A stretch of DNA of 64,000 nucleotides, from positions 2,418,001 to 2,482,000 of the forward strand of contig NZ_CP043808.1 in NCBI RefSeq assembly GCF_008386315.1, in the 5' to 3' direction. Below the pieces are notes generated by a model, which was not told where the DNA came from, did not search any database, and was given only the letters and a program-made list of their open reading frames with translations. The position numbers were made by a program, and so were the translations under genes. Origin of the DNA: Serinicoccus marinus DSM 15273 (GTDB taxonomy: Bacteria; Actinomycetota; Actinomycetes; Actinomycetales; Dermatophilaceae). Below, piece by piece: positions 44,283-53,193 of the stretch; positions within the stretch are counted from its first letter, which is position 1; each line of letters opens with the position of its first letter.

Positions 44283-44324
44283 CTTGTCGCGTCAAGTATA
44301 ACATGGGTGCTTGTCGCAACAAGC
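44283..44324. promoter_or_regulatory. Paired MarR-type operators around a -10 box
   Basis: Two palindromes, CTTG-TCGCGT-CAAG (44283-44296) and GCTTGT-CGCA-ACAAGC (44309-44324), flank TATAAC (44297-44302) between doxX and the divergent MarR stub. This is the usual layout for autoregulated MarR control of a divergent oxidoreductase operon; the regulator here is truncated, so doxX-qorB may be constitutive. Confidence 0.6.
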
Positions 44325-44353
44325 AAAGTGAGACTGCTCGCAAGGATTGCCAC

Positions 44354-44467
44354 ATGCCGAGTATGGACGAGCTCGAGTCCCGGGCATGGCGTGGACTCAT
44401 CCGACCTCCATGCAGAAGCGGCCCGACAGACGATGGGCTGGCGCTTCGCGTCGTCGGAGGATCGTGA
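44354..44467 (+). pseudogene. MarR-family regulator, truncated N-terminus
   Basis: ATG 44354 gives MPSMDELESRAWRGLIR, the first helix of a MarR regulator; after about 17 residues the sequence switches to relaxase DNA and this frame ends at 44467. It is the expected divergent regulator of doxX-qorB, destroyed by the junction at about 44396-44400. Confidence 0.6.
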
Positions 44468-45351
44468 CGCGATTATCGGGATGATCACCGACCAGGCTGA
44501 GGCTTCCTCGTTGCGGCTGACACCGCCGGAACTGGCGTCTTCTCCAGACCCGTTCCGGCGCGAGGACGGATCGAGTGTGTTCCGTCCGAAGGCGTCCACC
44601 GTGTACTCCTCCGAACAGGTGCTCGCGGCCGAAGACCGTCTCATCGCCGCTGCCGAGACCCGCACCGCGCGCGGCGTGTTGCTGAGCTTCATCGAGGACG
44701 CTGCGCGAGGAACCCGCCGCCAGCATGCGCTGACCGCGGATCAAGAGCAAGCGATCGCGCAGGTCGCCGTGTCAAATCGGGTCCTGGACGTGCTTGTCGG
44801 CCCGGCCGGGGCAGGGAAGACGACCGCCATGAGCGCGTTGCGCCGCGCCTGGGAACGTCAGCACGGCCGAGGCAGCGTGATCGGCCTGGCCCCGTCTGCC
44901 GCCGCCGCCGAAGTGCTCGCTGGCGATCTCGGGATCAGCACGGAGAACACGGCGAAGTGGCTCTACGAGCACCGGCACGGCGCGTGGTCGCTGACGGCCC
45001 GGCAGCTGGTGATCATTGACGAGGCGAGCATGGCCGGAACCCTCTCCCTCGACGCGATCACCCGGCACGCCGCCGAGGCCGGCGCGCAAGTCCTGCTCGT
45101 CGGCGACTGGGCACAACTGAGCGCGGTCGAGACGGGCGGCGCATTCGGCCTGCTGGTCTCCGCCCGCGAACCCGCTCCGGAACTCACCGATGTGCGCAGG
45201 TTCCGCAACGAATGGGAGAAGGGCGCCTCCCTGGGACTGCGCATCGGCGACACAGACGTCATCGACACTTACCTCGCCCAGGACAGGGTCCACGATGGTG
45301 GCTACGACGATGTGCTCGACTCCGCATATCGGGCTTGGCAGGCAGATCCAA
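44396..45351 (+). pseudogene. MobF (TraA/TrwC-like) relaxase, internal helicase fragment
   Basis: The frame reads SDLHAEAARQTMGWRFASSE and on for about 318 residues. It carries Walker A LVGPAGAGKTTAMSALRRAW, IGLAPSAAAAEVLAGDLGIS, Walker B LVIIDEASMAGTLSLDAI and VLLVGDWAQLSAVETGGAFG, the RecD-like helicase region of conjugative relaxases. The N-terminal relaxase domain (catalytic Tyr, His triad) and the C-terminal helicase motifs are missing: the left side is fused to a MarR stub, the right side ends at an IS. A relic of a conjugative plasmid or ICE. Confidence 0.85.
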
Positions 45352-46395
45352 GGGCATGTCTCCAAAGGCTGAGCGTCGGGGTCGCCGAGTGTGGACCTCG
45401 TGAATCGTGAAGCGCTTCTTGAGGATGAGCAGTGGGCGTTGATCGAGCCTCTGCTGCCACCGCAACGGCCCAGGACGGGCCGGCCGATGCGCGACCACCG
45501 GCAGGTGGTCGAGGGTGTGATCTACCGGTACCGCTGCGGCCTGGCCTGGCGTGACCTGCCTGCATCGTTCGGGCCGTGGCAGACGGTCTGGAAGCGCCAC
45601 CGGCGCTTCAGCCAGGACGGCACGTGGGACAAGATCCACCAGGCGCTGCTGACCCGGGCCGACGCCGACGGGCAGGTGGAGTGGACGGTGAGCGTGGACT
45701 CCACGATCAACAGGGCGCACCAGCACGCCATCAACCTGCCGCGGGAGAAGCCTGCCGAGGAAGAGAGCGAGACTGTGCCGCAAGACGCTGCGGCGTCCGC
45801 GCTCACCGAGGTCCTCGGCCAGGTCAGGGGGGCTGAACCGAATCACAAGAAGCCTGGTCAGGACGGGTGGGCGGACCTGTACACCGAGCCGCTCCATCAC
45901 GGCATCGGCCGCTCCCGTGGAGGACTGTCCAGCAAGATCCACCAGCTCGTCGACGGACGCGGAAGACCCCTGGTGTGCTCGTCGGACCAGGTCAGGCCAA
46001 CGACTCCCCAGTCTTTCCCGAACTCCTCGGTCGCTTGAACGTGGCGCGCTGCGGCCCGGGTCGCCCGCGCACCACGCCCGCGGCGGTGCTGGCGGACAAG
46101 GCCTACTCCGCCCGTTCCCCCCGCGCCCTGCTGCGCGCGCGAGGGATCAAGGCCGTCATCCCCGAACCCTCCGACCAGGTCCGCAACCGCGAACGGCGCG
46201 GCTCCCGCGGCGGCCGACCACCAGCCTTCGACGCCGAGGCCTACCGCGACCGCAACGTCGTCGAGCGCTCCTTCAACACCGTCAGGCAATGGCGCGGACT
46301 GGCCACGCGCTACGACAAGCTCGCGATCGTCTACCGCGGCGCCGCCGTCCTACGCGCAATAACGATCTGGCTAAGGCACCTTGAGAGACACGCCC
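45352..46395 (+). mobile_element. IS5-family insertion sequence (IS427-like)
   Basis: Terminal inverted repeats GGGCATGTCTCCAAAGG (from 45352) and, on the other strand, GGGCGTGTCTCTCAAGG (from 46395) bound 1044 bp containing one transposase. The right end abuts CTAG, the usual IS427-group target, and this CTAG supplies the stop codon of the DUF4245 gene. The left flank is the relaxase fragment and does not show the same target bases, so the left side has been rearranged. Confidence 0.85.
45391..46395 (+). pseudogene. IS5-family transposase, two frames
   Basis: The first frame (GTG 45391 to 46038) contains DEQWALIEPLLPPQRPRTGR-PMRDHRQVVEGVIYRYRCGL and the first Asp in VSVDSTINRAHQH. At about 45975 (CTGGTGTGCTCGTC) the homology passes into the -1 frame: LV then VLVGPGQANDSPVFPELLGR, second Asp in VLADKAYSARSPRALL, and Glu in DRNVVERSFNTVRQWRGLATRYDK. 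A programmed -1 shift as in other IS427-group elements, or loss of one G from GGTGGTG, would explain it. The second frame has no stop before the IS edge, which favours decay. Confidence 0.75.
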
Positions 46396-46997
46396 TAGTC
46401 GCGCGCCTGGATCGTCTCGAGCAGAGCCCGCGCCTCGTCCTCCTGCGCAGTCCCGTGGACGATCACGGTGCCTGCGTCCTCGGTGTCGAGGACCCAGGCG
46501 TTCTGGGCGTTGCCGGACTCGGCCTCCCACGCCTGCCACTGCTGCTCACCGTCGGGCCCCGGGAGCAGGGTCTGGCCCACCTGCTCTCCCCCCGAGAGGA
46601 CCGCGTCGCGCCAGGCCGGGGTGACTCCGTCCGCCTGGTGGATCGCGAGGTACTCCCCCTCCGGCGTGACGTAGGAGACGTGCCAGGTCGTCACGTCCTC
46701 CAGCGGCTCGAACCACACCACGGTCGGCGACCACTCCTGCCCCGGCTCGGGCACCCAGACCGGCCAGTCGGCCTGGTCCACCGCGTAGGCGGCGGTCGAG
46801 GCGACCTCCACCCGGCGCGGCTCCTGCTCGGTCGGGTTGTAGGTGAGCGACCACCAGACGAGGACCAGCGCCAGCACGAGCACCGTGGAGTAGACCATGT
46901 TGCGCACGGTGTACGACGCCAAGCGCTGGCGCCGACGGTCCGGTGCAGGCGCGGCGGCCGGTGGGCCGGCGGGGGTGGGGTGCGGTCGCTCGCTCAC
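46395..46997 (-). CDS. DUF4245 family membrane protein
   Basis: A 200-residue protein from GTG 46997: Pro-rich basic N-terminus, one membrane segment (MVYSTVLVLALVLVWWSL, about 35-52), then an extracellular domain with the DUF4245 pattern (WPVWVPEPGQEWSPTVVWFE and WHVSYVTPEGEYLAIHQADG). Its normal place is between xseB and glpX in Micrococcales, which dates the mobile region between 42635 and 46395 as an insertion. Its TAG stop is part of the IS target CTAG. Function unknown. Confidence 0.85.
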   Translation of the reverse strand: MSERPHPTPAGPPAAAPAPDRRRQRLASYTVRNMVYSTVLVLALVLVWWSLTYNPTEQEPRRVEVASTAAYAVDQADWPVWVPEPGQEWSPTVVWFEPLEDVTTWHVSYVTPEGEYLAIHQADGVTPAWRDAVLSGGEQVGQTLLPGPDGEQQWQAWEAESGNAQNAWVLDTEDAGTVIVHGTAQEDEARALLETIQARD

Positions 46998-47085
46998 CCC
47001 TCCATGGTCGCACCCGACGGCTGGGGTCGGCGCCGGGCGGACCCGATAGGGTGGCGCGCAGCAGCGTTCCGACGAAGGAGGGCCC

Positions 47086-48108
47086 ATGGCCGACCGCTCA
47101 CCGAAGACGACCGACCAGGTCCTCCCTGACCGCAACCTCGCCCTCGAGCTGGTGCGCGTCACCGAGGCCGCGGCGCTGGCGGCCGGCCGCTGGGTGGGGC
47201 GCGGCGACAAGATCCTGGCCGACAACGCCGCCGTCGAGGCGATGCGCAAGGTCATCTCCCAGGTCGCCATGGACGGCGTCGTCGTCATCGGCGAGGGTGA
47301 GAAGGACGAGGCGCCCATGCTGTTCAACGGCGAGTCGGTCGGCGACGGCAACGGCCCCGCCGTCGACGTCGCCGTCGACCCGATCGACGGCACCACACCT
47401 ACCGCCAAGGGCATGGACAACTCGATCGCGGTCATGGCCGTGTCCGAGCGCGGGACGATGTACGACCCGTCGGCGGTGTTCTACATGGACAAGCTCGTCG
47501 TCGGGGCCGACGTGGCGGACCGGGTGGACATCCGGCTCCCGGTGCAGGAGAACCTGCGCCGCATCGCCCGCGCCAAGAAGAGGTATGTCGAGGACCTCAC
47601 CGTCATCATGCTCGACCGCCCCCGCCACGACCGCTACACCCACGAGGTGCGCGAGGCCGGGGCACGGCTGCGCTTCATCACCGACGGGGACGTCGCCGCC
47701 GCCATCGCCGCGGCCCGCGAGGGATCCTCGGTCGACATGCTCATCGGCATCGGCGGCACCCCCGAGGGGATCATCACCGCCTGCGCCATGAAGGCCATGG
47801 GCGGGGTGATCCAGGGCCGGCTGTGGCCCAAGGACGACGAGGAACGCCAGAAGGCCATCGACGCCGGCCACGACCTCGACCGGGTGCTGTCCACCGACGA
47901 CCTCGTCACCGGGGACAACTGCTTCTTCGTCGCGACCGGCATCACCACCGGAGAGCTGCTCCACGGTGTCCGCTACGGCTCGGGCACCGCGGTCACCCAG
48001 TCGCTGGTCATGCGCTCCCGCTCCGGCACGATCCGCGAGATCACCTCGCACCACCGGCTGGACAAGGTCGCCGCCATCGCCGACTCGCTCGCCCCGGACG
48101 CCGTCTGA
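47086..48108 (+). CDS. glpX: Class II fructose-1,6-bisphosphatase
   Basis: A 340-residue GlpX enzyme of gluconeogenesis. Seen: [18 protein letters not shown] (metal Glu/Asp), [20 protein letters not shown] (D-P-I/L-D-G-T), [26 protein letters not shown]. The ATG has GAAGGAGG upstream. The stop TGA shares one base with the ATG of the next gene (TGATG). Hydrolyses fructose 1,6-bisphosphate to fructose 6-phosphate in the cytoplasm. Confidence 0.96.
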   Translation: MADRSPKTTDQVLPDRNLALELVRVTEAAALAAGRWVGRGDKILADNAAVEAMRKVISQVAMDGVVVIGEGEKDEAPMLFNGESVGDGNGPAVDVAVDPIDGTTPTAKGMDNSIAVMAVSERGTMYDPSAVFYMDKLVVGADVADRVDIRLPVQENLRRIARAKKRYVEDLTVIMLDRPRHDRYTHEVREAGARLRFITDGDVAAAIAAAREGSSVDMLIGIGGTPEGIITACAMKAMGGVIQGRLWPKDDEERQKAIDAGHDLDRVLSTDDLVTGDNCFFVATGITTGELLHGVRYGSGTAVTQSLVMRSRSGTIREITSHHRLDKVAAIADSLAPDAV

Positions 48109-49034
48109 TGGCCGCCGTGCTCACGGTGGGCGAGGCGCTCATCGACATCGTCGTGCCGCACGGCGACGGCGAGCGCAGCGAGCACGTGGGGGGTTCCCCC
48201 GCCAACGTCGCGATCGGCATCTCCGCCCTCGACCACGACAGCCGGCTCACGGCATACCTCGCGCCGGACGAGCACGGGGACCGGGTCCGCGAGCACCTCG
48301 AGCGGCACGACGTCCGACTCACCGAGGGCTCCCTGCGCGCCGACCACACCTCGACCGCGACGGCGCACCTCGACGCGGACGCCGTCGCGACCTACGAGTT
48401 CGACCTCGCCTGGGAGGTGGGACCGCAGGACCTCTCCGGGGTCGGCCACGTGCACACCGGCTCCATCGCCGCCACCCTGGAGCCGGGCGGCTCCGAGGTG
48501 GTCCGGCTCATCGAGAGGGCGCGGGAGAGCGCCACCGTGTCCTACGACCCCAACGCGCGCCCCTCGATCATGGGAGACCCGCGGGACACACGGCAGCGGA
48601 TCGAGGAGTGCCTCGGCCGCAGCGACGTGGTCAAGGCCAGCCTGGAGGACGTCGAGTGGCTCTACGGCGAGGACGTCGACGTGGTGCAGGTCGTCCACGA
48701 ATGGGGTCAGCTCGGGCCTGATCTCGTGGTGGTGACCCGCGGCGGCGACGGCGCCGTCGTGCATCTCTCGCGCGACGACACCACGCTCGAGCTGCCCTCC
48801 CTCACCGTGCAGGTGGTGGACACCGTCGGCGCCGGCGACTCGTTCATGTCCGGGCTGCTGAGCGGCCTGCTCGACGCAGGGCTGCTCGGCTCCCCGCAGG
48901 CCCGCACCCGGCTCGCGCACGCTGACCTGGAGGACATCGCGCCGGCGCTGGAGCGGGCGGTGGCCTGCGCCGGCTTCACCGTGGCGCGCGCCGGGGCGGC
49001 AGCCCCCACTCGCGCCGACCTGGGCCTGGCCTGA
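48108..49034 (+). CDS. PfkB-family sugar kinase (fructokinase-like)
   Basis: A 308-residue ribokinase-fold enzyme: VGEALIDIV, GGSPANVAIGISAL (PfkB signature 1) and DTVGAGDSFMSGLLSGLLDA (signature 2 with the catalytic Asp). The [19 protein letters not shown] beginning and GSIAATLEPGG block are like fructokinases of Actinobacteria. Coupled to glpX by a TGATG overlap, which fits hexose phosphate metabolism. Confidence 0.88.
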   Translation: MAAVLTVGEALIDIVVPHGDGERSEHVGGSPANVAIGISALDHDSRLTAYLAPDEHGDRVREHLERHDVRLTEGSLRADHTSTATAHLDADAVATYEFDLAWEVGPQDLSGVGHVHTGSIAATLEPGGSEVVRLIERARESATVSYDPNARPSIMGDPRDTRQRIEECLGRSDVVKASLEDVEWLYGEDVDVVQVVHEWGQLGPDLVVVTRGGDGAVVHLSRDDTTLELPSLTVQVVDTVGAGDSFMSGLLSGLLDAGLLGSPQARTRLAHADLEDIAPALERAVACAGFTVARAGAAAPTRADLGLA

Positions 49035-49061
49035 CCCACCGCCCGGATAGGCTGACGCACC

Positions 49062-49571
49062 ATGAGCACGAGCACCGCTTTCGAGGACCTGCTGCGCGCC
49101 AACGAGGAGTATGCCTCCACGCACGCCGAGGAGCTCCAGGGCTTCGACGGGGTGGCGCACGCCGGTGTCGCCATCGTCACCTGCATGGACTCCCGGATCG
49201 AGCCGCTGCAGATGCTCGGCCTGACCCACGGCGACGCCAAGATCTTCCGCAACCCCGGTGGTCGCGTGACCGATGCCGCGCTGGAGGCACTGGTCCTGGG
49301 GGTCCACCTGCTCGGGGTCGAGCGCATCCTCGTCGTGCCGCACACCCGGTGCGCCATGACGACGAAGAGCGAGAACGAGCTGCGCGAGACCATCTCCGAG
49401 CTCACCGGCATCGACGCGTGGTTCCAGCGTTTCCACGTCGTGCCGGACCAGCAGGCCGTCCTCGCCGAGGACGTGCACCGGGTCACCTCGCACCCGCTCA
49501 TCCAGGGGCGGGTCGAGGTCGGTGGGTTCCTCTACGACGTCGACACCGGCCGGCTGACCCAGCTGGTCTGA
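49062..49571 (+). CDS. Beta-class carbonic anhydrase
   Basis: A 169-residue enzyme with zinc ligands in TCMDSRIEPLQMLGL (Cys, Asp-Arg dyad) and PHTRCAMT (His, Cys). GDAKIFRNPGGRVTDAALEA completes the pattern. The short form is typical of actinobacterial beta-CAs. Interconverts CO2 and bicarbonate. Confidence 0.92.
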   Translation: MSTSTAFEDLLRANEEYASTHAEELQGFDGVAHAGVAIVTCMDSRIEPLQMLGLTHGDAKIFRNPGGRVTDAALEALVLGVHLLGVERILVVPHTRCAMTTKSENELRETISELTGIDAWFQRFHVVPDQQAVLAEDVHRVTSHPLIQGRVEVGGFLYDVDTGRLTQLV

Positions 49572-49575
49572 GCCC

Positions 49576-50544
49576 GTGCTGAGCGCCCTGTCGCTGGCGC
49601 CGTTGACGCTGGCCGCGCTGCTCGGCTGGTCCGGGGCGGTCAAGCTGCGCCAGCCCGCCGCCACGGCCGCCATGGTGCGCGAGCTGCGGCTGCCCCGCTG
49701 GTGCGCTCCCGCCGCGGTCTCCCGCGTCCTGCCCTGGGCGGAGCTGGGCACCGCGGCGCTGCTGCTCACCCCCTGGACCTGGACGTATGCCGTCGGCGCC
49801 GGCGCGGCGCTCGCGCTCTGCACCGCCTTCCTCGTGGTCGTGGCCCGGGCCATGGGCTTCCGACCCCGACCGGTCTGCGCCTGCTTCGGCCGGGTGGGCC
49901 ACCACCACATCTCCGCCCGCACCGTCGTGCGCAACGCCGCGCTCGTCGGACTGGCCGCCCTCGCGGTCGGCATCGCCGTGGCAGGATCCAGCACCGGGCG
50001 CCTCGTGGCGTCCTACCGGGGTGCGGACTGGGTGTGGCTGGGGCTGGCGGTCGCGCTGGCAGCCCTCACCGCGGCCGCGGTGGCGGGCGGCGGCCCTGAC
50101 ACCGACCTCCGGCCCTCCTCGACCCCTGGTCCCGCCTCCCCGGACCGGAGCACCCTGCTGCACTCCCCCCTCGTCGCCGCCGACCTGGAGACCACGACGC
50201 TCCTGACCCTGGTGCTGCCGCGTCCCCAGCTCGTGGTGGGGGTCGACTGCTGGTGCGGGTCCACCTTCGCCGTCCTGCAGCGGCTGCCCGACTGGCGCGG
50301 GCGGGCGCCGTGGCTCGGTGTGCACCTGGTGCACACGCGTCCGCCCTTCGCCGAGCCGCGCACCCGGGGCCTGACGGACCTGTGGTGGGACCCGGACGGC
50401 CGGCTCGTGGCCGCCCTCGGCGCCGGCCCGGGGCCGTGCGCCGTCCTGGTCGACGAGAGCGGCGTGCTGGACGGCCCGGTCACCGGTGTGGAGCAGATCG
50501 AGCGCCTGGTGGACTACAGCGCGAGCCGCTCGCGCACGACCTGA
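49576..50544 (+). CDS. MauE/DoxX-like membrane protein fused to a thioredoxin-like domain
   Basis: A 322-residue protein from GTG 49576, five bases after the carbonic anhydrase stop. The N-terminal about 165 residues are a MauE-type four-helix membrane domain: [32 protein letters not shown] and the paired-cysteine loop CACFG. A linker of about 40 residues precedes a thioredoxin-like domain with [18 protein letters not shown]. The combination suggests a thiol-redox or protein-folding role at the membrane. Its last 31 bases overlap glmM convergently. Confidence 0.75.
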   Translation: MLSALSLAPLTLAALLGWSGAVKLRQPAATAAMVRELRLPRWCAPAAVSRVLPWAELGTAALLLTPWTWTYAVGAGAALALCTAFLVVVARAMGFRPRPVCACFGRVGHHHISARTVVRNAALVGLAALAVGIAVAGSSTGRLVASYRGADWVWLGLAVALAALTAAAVAGGGPDTDLRPSSTPGPASPDRSTLLHSPLVAADLETTTLLTLVLPRPQLVVGVDCWCGSTFAVLQRLPDWRGRAPWLGVHLVHTRPPFAEPRTRGLTDLWWDPDGRLVAALGAGPGPCAVLVDESGVLDGPVTGVEQIERLVDYSASRSRTT

Positions 50545-51860
50545 GCCAGCCGGTCGGCATACTCCGCCGCCCGCTCCTGCGTGTCCGCCTCGACCATGAC
50601 CCGCACGACGGGCTCGGTGCCGGACTTGCGCAGGAGCACCCGTCCCTGCTCGCCGAGCTGGGTCTCGATGTCGCGCACGGCGGCGGTGACCCCCTCGTCC
50701 TGCTCGACCCGGTCCTTGTCGACGCCCTTGACGTTGACCAGGATCTGCGGCAGCCGCGTCATGACGCCGGCCAGGTCGTGCAGCGCCTGGCCGGAGGACA
50801 CGACCCGCTGCGCCAGCGCGAGGGCGGTGAGCACGCCGTCCCCCGTCGTGCCGTGCTCGAGCATGATGACGTGCCCGGACTGCTCCCCGCCGAGGGAGTA
50901 CCCCTTCGCACGCATCTCCTCGAGCACGTAGCGATCCCCCACCGCGGTCTGGACGACCGTGATCCCCTCGCGCTCCATGGCCTGGATCAGCCCCAGGTTG
51001 CTCATGACCGTGGCGACGAGGGTGTCGTCGCGCAGCTCGCCCCGGTCGTGCAGGCTGAGCGCGAGGATGGCCATGATCTGGTCCCCGTCGATCTGCGCGC
51101 CGCGGGCGTCGACCGCGAGGCAGCGGTCGGCGTCCCCGTCGAAGGCCACACCCATGTCGGCGCCGCGCAGGCGGACCGCCTCCTGCAGCTGGTCGAGATG
51201 GGTGGACCCGGCTCCGTCGTTGATGTTGAGACCGTTGGGGTCGGCGCCGATGAGGTCGACGGTCGCCCCGGCCCGACGGAAGACCTCCGGACCCACCTCC
51301 GAGGCGGCCCCGTGCGCCGCGTCGATCACGATGCGCAGGCCGTCCAACCGTCCCGGCGCCGCGGCGAGCAGGTGCTCGATGTAGAACTCGGCCCCGACCT
51401 GGAAGGGCCGGATGCGTCCCACCCCGGCCCCCGTGGGGCGCTGCCAGTCGCCACCCATCCGCTCGGAGATGCGGTCCTCGATCTCGTCCGCGAGCTTGTG
51501 CCCGCCGCGGGCGAAGAACTTCAGACCGTTGTCCGGCATGGCGTTGTGCGACGCCGAGAGCATGGCGCCCATCTCGGCGTTCATACGTTGGGTCAGGAAG
51601 GCGATGGCCGGGGTCGGCAGGACCCCGGCGTCCAGCACGTCGACGCCCGCCGAGGCGAGACCGGCCATGACCGCGGCCGACAGGAACTCCCCCGAGGCCC
51701 GTGGGTCGCGGCCCACGACCGCCGTGGCCCGGTTGCCGCCGTAGACGCTCTGCCCGCCCAGCTCGTGCGCGACCGCGACCGAGAGGTCCAGCGCCAGCTC
51801 GGCGGTGATGTCCTTGTTGGCCAGACCGCGCACCCCGTCGGTGCCGAAGAGCCGTCCCAT
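50514..51860 (-). CDS. glmM: Phosphoglucosamine mutase
   Basis: A 448-residue enzyme from ATG 51860 ([20 protein letters not shown]). Active-site phosphoserine loop [15 protein letters not shown], metal loop [15 protein letters not shown], sugar loop [11 protein letters not shown] and phosphate loop [15 protein letters not shown]. Makes glucosamine-1-phosphate for peptidoglycan. Downstream of rpsI in the usual actinobacterial order rplM-rpsI-glmM. Confidence 0.97.
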   Translation of the reverse strand: MGRLFGTDGVRGLANKDITAELALDLSVAVAHELGGQSVYGGNRATAVVGRDPRASGEFLSAAVMAGLASAGVDVLDAGVLPTPAIAFLTQRMNAEMGAMLSASHNAMPDNGLKFFARGGHKLADEIEDRISERMGGDWQRPTGAGVGRIRPFQVGAEFYIEHLLAAAPGRLDGLRIVIDAAHGAASEVGPEVFRRAGATVDLIGADPNGLNINDGAGSTHLDQLQEAVRLRGADMGVAFDGDADRCLAVDARGAQIDGDQIMAILALSLHDRGELRDDTLVATVMSNLGLIQAMEREGITVVQTAVGDRYVLEEMRAKGYSLGGEQSGHVIMLEHGTTGDGVLTALALAQRVVSSGQALHDLAGVMTRLPQILVNVKGVDKDRVEQDEGVTAAVRDIETQLGEQGRVLLRKSGTEPVVRVMVEADTQERAAEYADRLAQVVRERLAL

Positions 51861-51862
51861 AC

Positions 51863-51898
51863 GTCGTCCTTGTCCTCGTCCTCGTCCTCGTCGTCGTC
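51863..51898. repeat. Simple repeat of GTCCTC/GTC units before glmM
   Basis: A run of about 36 bases of GTCCT(C/T) and GTC units starts directly upstream of the glmM ATG, where the ribosome site should be. On the coding strand it is GAC/GAGGAC repeats that contain GAGGA sequences usable as Shine-Dalgarno sites. Length variation here could tune glmM translation. Confidence 0.6.
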
Positions 51899-52023
51899 CC
51901 GTGCGGGCCGACACGGCAGTATGCCGCACCGGCGCCCCCAGGGACGCCGACGGCCCGCCGGGAGCCGTGCTCCGGGCGGGCCGTGCGGGCCGACGGGACG
52001 GTCGGTCGACCGGCCCGGCAGGC

Positions 52024-52530
52024 TCAGCGCTTGCTGTACTGCGGCGCCTTGCGCGCCTTCTTCAGACCGGCCTTCTTGCGCTCGGGGACGCGCGCGTCGC
52101 GCGTGAGCAGCCCGGCGCGCTTGAGCGCCGGCCGGTTGAGCTCGGAGTCCACGCCGTTGAGCGATCGGGCCACGCCGAGACGCACAGCGCCGGCCTGGCC
52201 GGAGGGGCCACCGCCGTGCACGCGCACGAGGACGTCGTAGGCGCCGTCGAGCTCCAGCAGGGTCAGCGCCTCCGCGGCGATCTGCTGGTGCACCTTGTTG
52301 GGGAAGTACTCCGCGAGGGTGCGGCCGTTGATGCGCCACTGGCCGCTGCCCGGGACGATCCGCACGCGGGCCACGGCCTGCTTGCGGCGGCCGGTGCCGG
52401 CGCCGGGGGCCGAGGCGCTCGGGCGCTCGGCGGTCGTGCCCTCCGCGCCGGGGGCCGACTCGGTGGTGTACTCGGAGACGGCGTTCTCGTCGAAGTCGCC
52501 GTCGGTGGTGTCGATGTCGTTGACAGTCAT
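52024..52530 (-). CDS. rpsI: Ribosomal protein S9 (uS9)
   Basis: A 168-residue protein: acidic low-complexity N-terminal extension (about 1-45, [20 protein letters not shown]), then [39 protein letters not shown] and the canonical end [12 protein letters not shown]. The core is about 125 residues, as usual; N-terminal extensions are common in Micrococcales. Second gene of rplM-rpsI, 16 bases after rplM. Confidence 0.97.
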   Translation of the reverse strand: MTVNDIDTTDGDFDENAVSEYTTESAPGAEGTTAERPSASAPGAGTGRRKQAVARVRIVPGSGQWRINGRTLAEYFPNKVHQQIAAEALTLLELDGAYDVLVRVHGGGPSGQAGAVRLGVARSLNGVDSELNRPALKRAGLLTRDARVPERKKAGLKKARKAPQYSKR

Positions 52531-52546
52531 GGGTCCTTCGGCTTCC

Positions 52547-52990
52547 TTACTGGGCGACCTGGGAGATCTCGAACGGGACGGGCTTCTGGGCGGCGTGCGG
52601 GTGGTTGTCGCCCGCGTAGACCTTCAGCTTGGAGAGCATCTGCCGACCGAGCGAGTTCTTCGGGAGCATGCCGCGCACGGCCTTCTCCACGGCCCGGGTC
52701 GGGTGCTTGTCGAGCATCTGCTCATAGCTCTGCGCCTTGAGGCCGCCCGGGTAGCCGGAGTGGCGGTAGGCCTTCTTCTGCTCCAGCTTGGAGCCGGTGA
52801 GGGCCACCTTGTCGGCGTTGACGATGATGACGAAGTCACCGGTGTCGACGTGCGGGGCGAAGATCGTCTTGTGCTTGCCGCGCAGCAGCGTCGCGGTCTG
52901 TGACGCGAGCCGGCCGAGCACGACGTCGGTGGCGTCGATCACGTGCCAGGCACGGGTGACGTCACCGGCCTTCGGGGAGTAGGTGCGCAT
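52547..52990 (-). CDS. rplM: Ribosomal protein L13 (uL13)
   Basis: A 147-residue protein from ATG 52990 ([20 protein letters not shown]). Family blocks [47 protein letters not shown] and [20 protein letters not shown]. Large-subunit protein, leading the rplM-rpsI operon. Confidence 0.98.
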   Translation of the reverse strand: MRTYSPKAGDVTRAWHVIDATDVVLGRLASQTATLLRGKHKTIFAPHVDTGDFVIIVNADKVALTGSKLEQKKAYRHSGYPGGLKAQSYEQMLDKHPTRAVEKAVRGMLPKNSLGRQMLSKLKVYAGDNHPHAAQKPVPFEISQVAQ

Positions 52991-53124
52991 TCGCCTACCT
53001 TCTTTGCGGAGTCGGGTTCTGGGCAACTGTTCCAGTCTACCGACGCGCGGGACCCCACCCAAACCGATCATCGTCGCAGGTCAGAGTGGGTATGCCCGGC
53101 CCACGACCGCGTCATACAGCACCT

Positions 53125-53146
53125 TTGTGCACAGAGATTGTGCATA
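53125..53146. promoter_or_regulatory. Direct repeat TTGTGCA(C/T)A before the AI-2E transporter gene
   Basis: TTGTGCACA (53125-53133) and TTGTGCATA (53138-53146) repeat with a 13-base period in the divergent region between rplM and the transporter gene. Possible paired operator half-sites; no regulator can be named. Confidence 0.35.
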
Positions 53147-53193
53147 CTCAGCGGCGCTCGAGTAGCCTCGTCGTCGTCGAGAGGAGCACGCCC

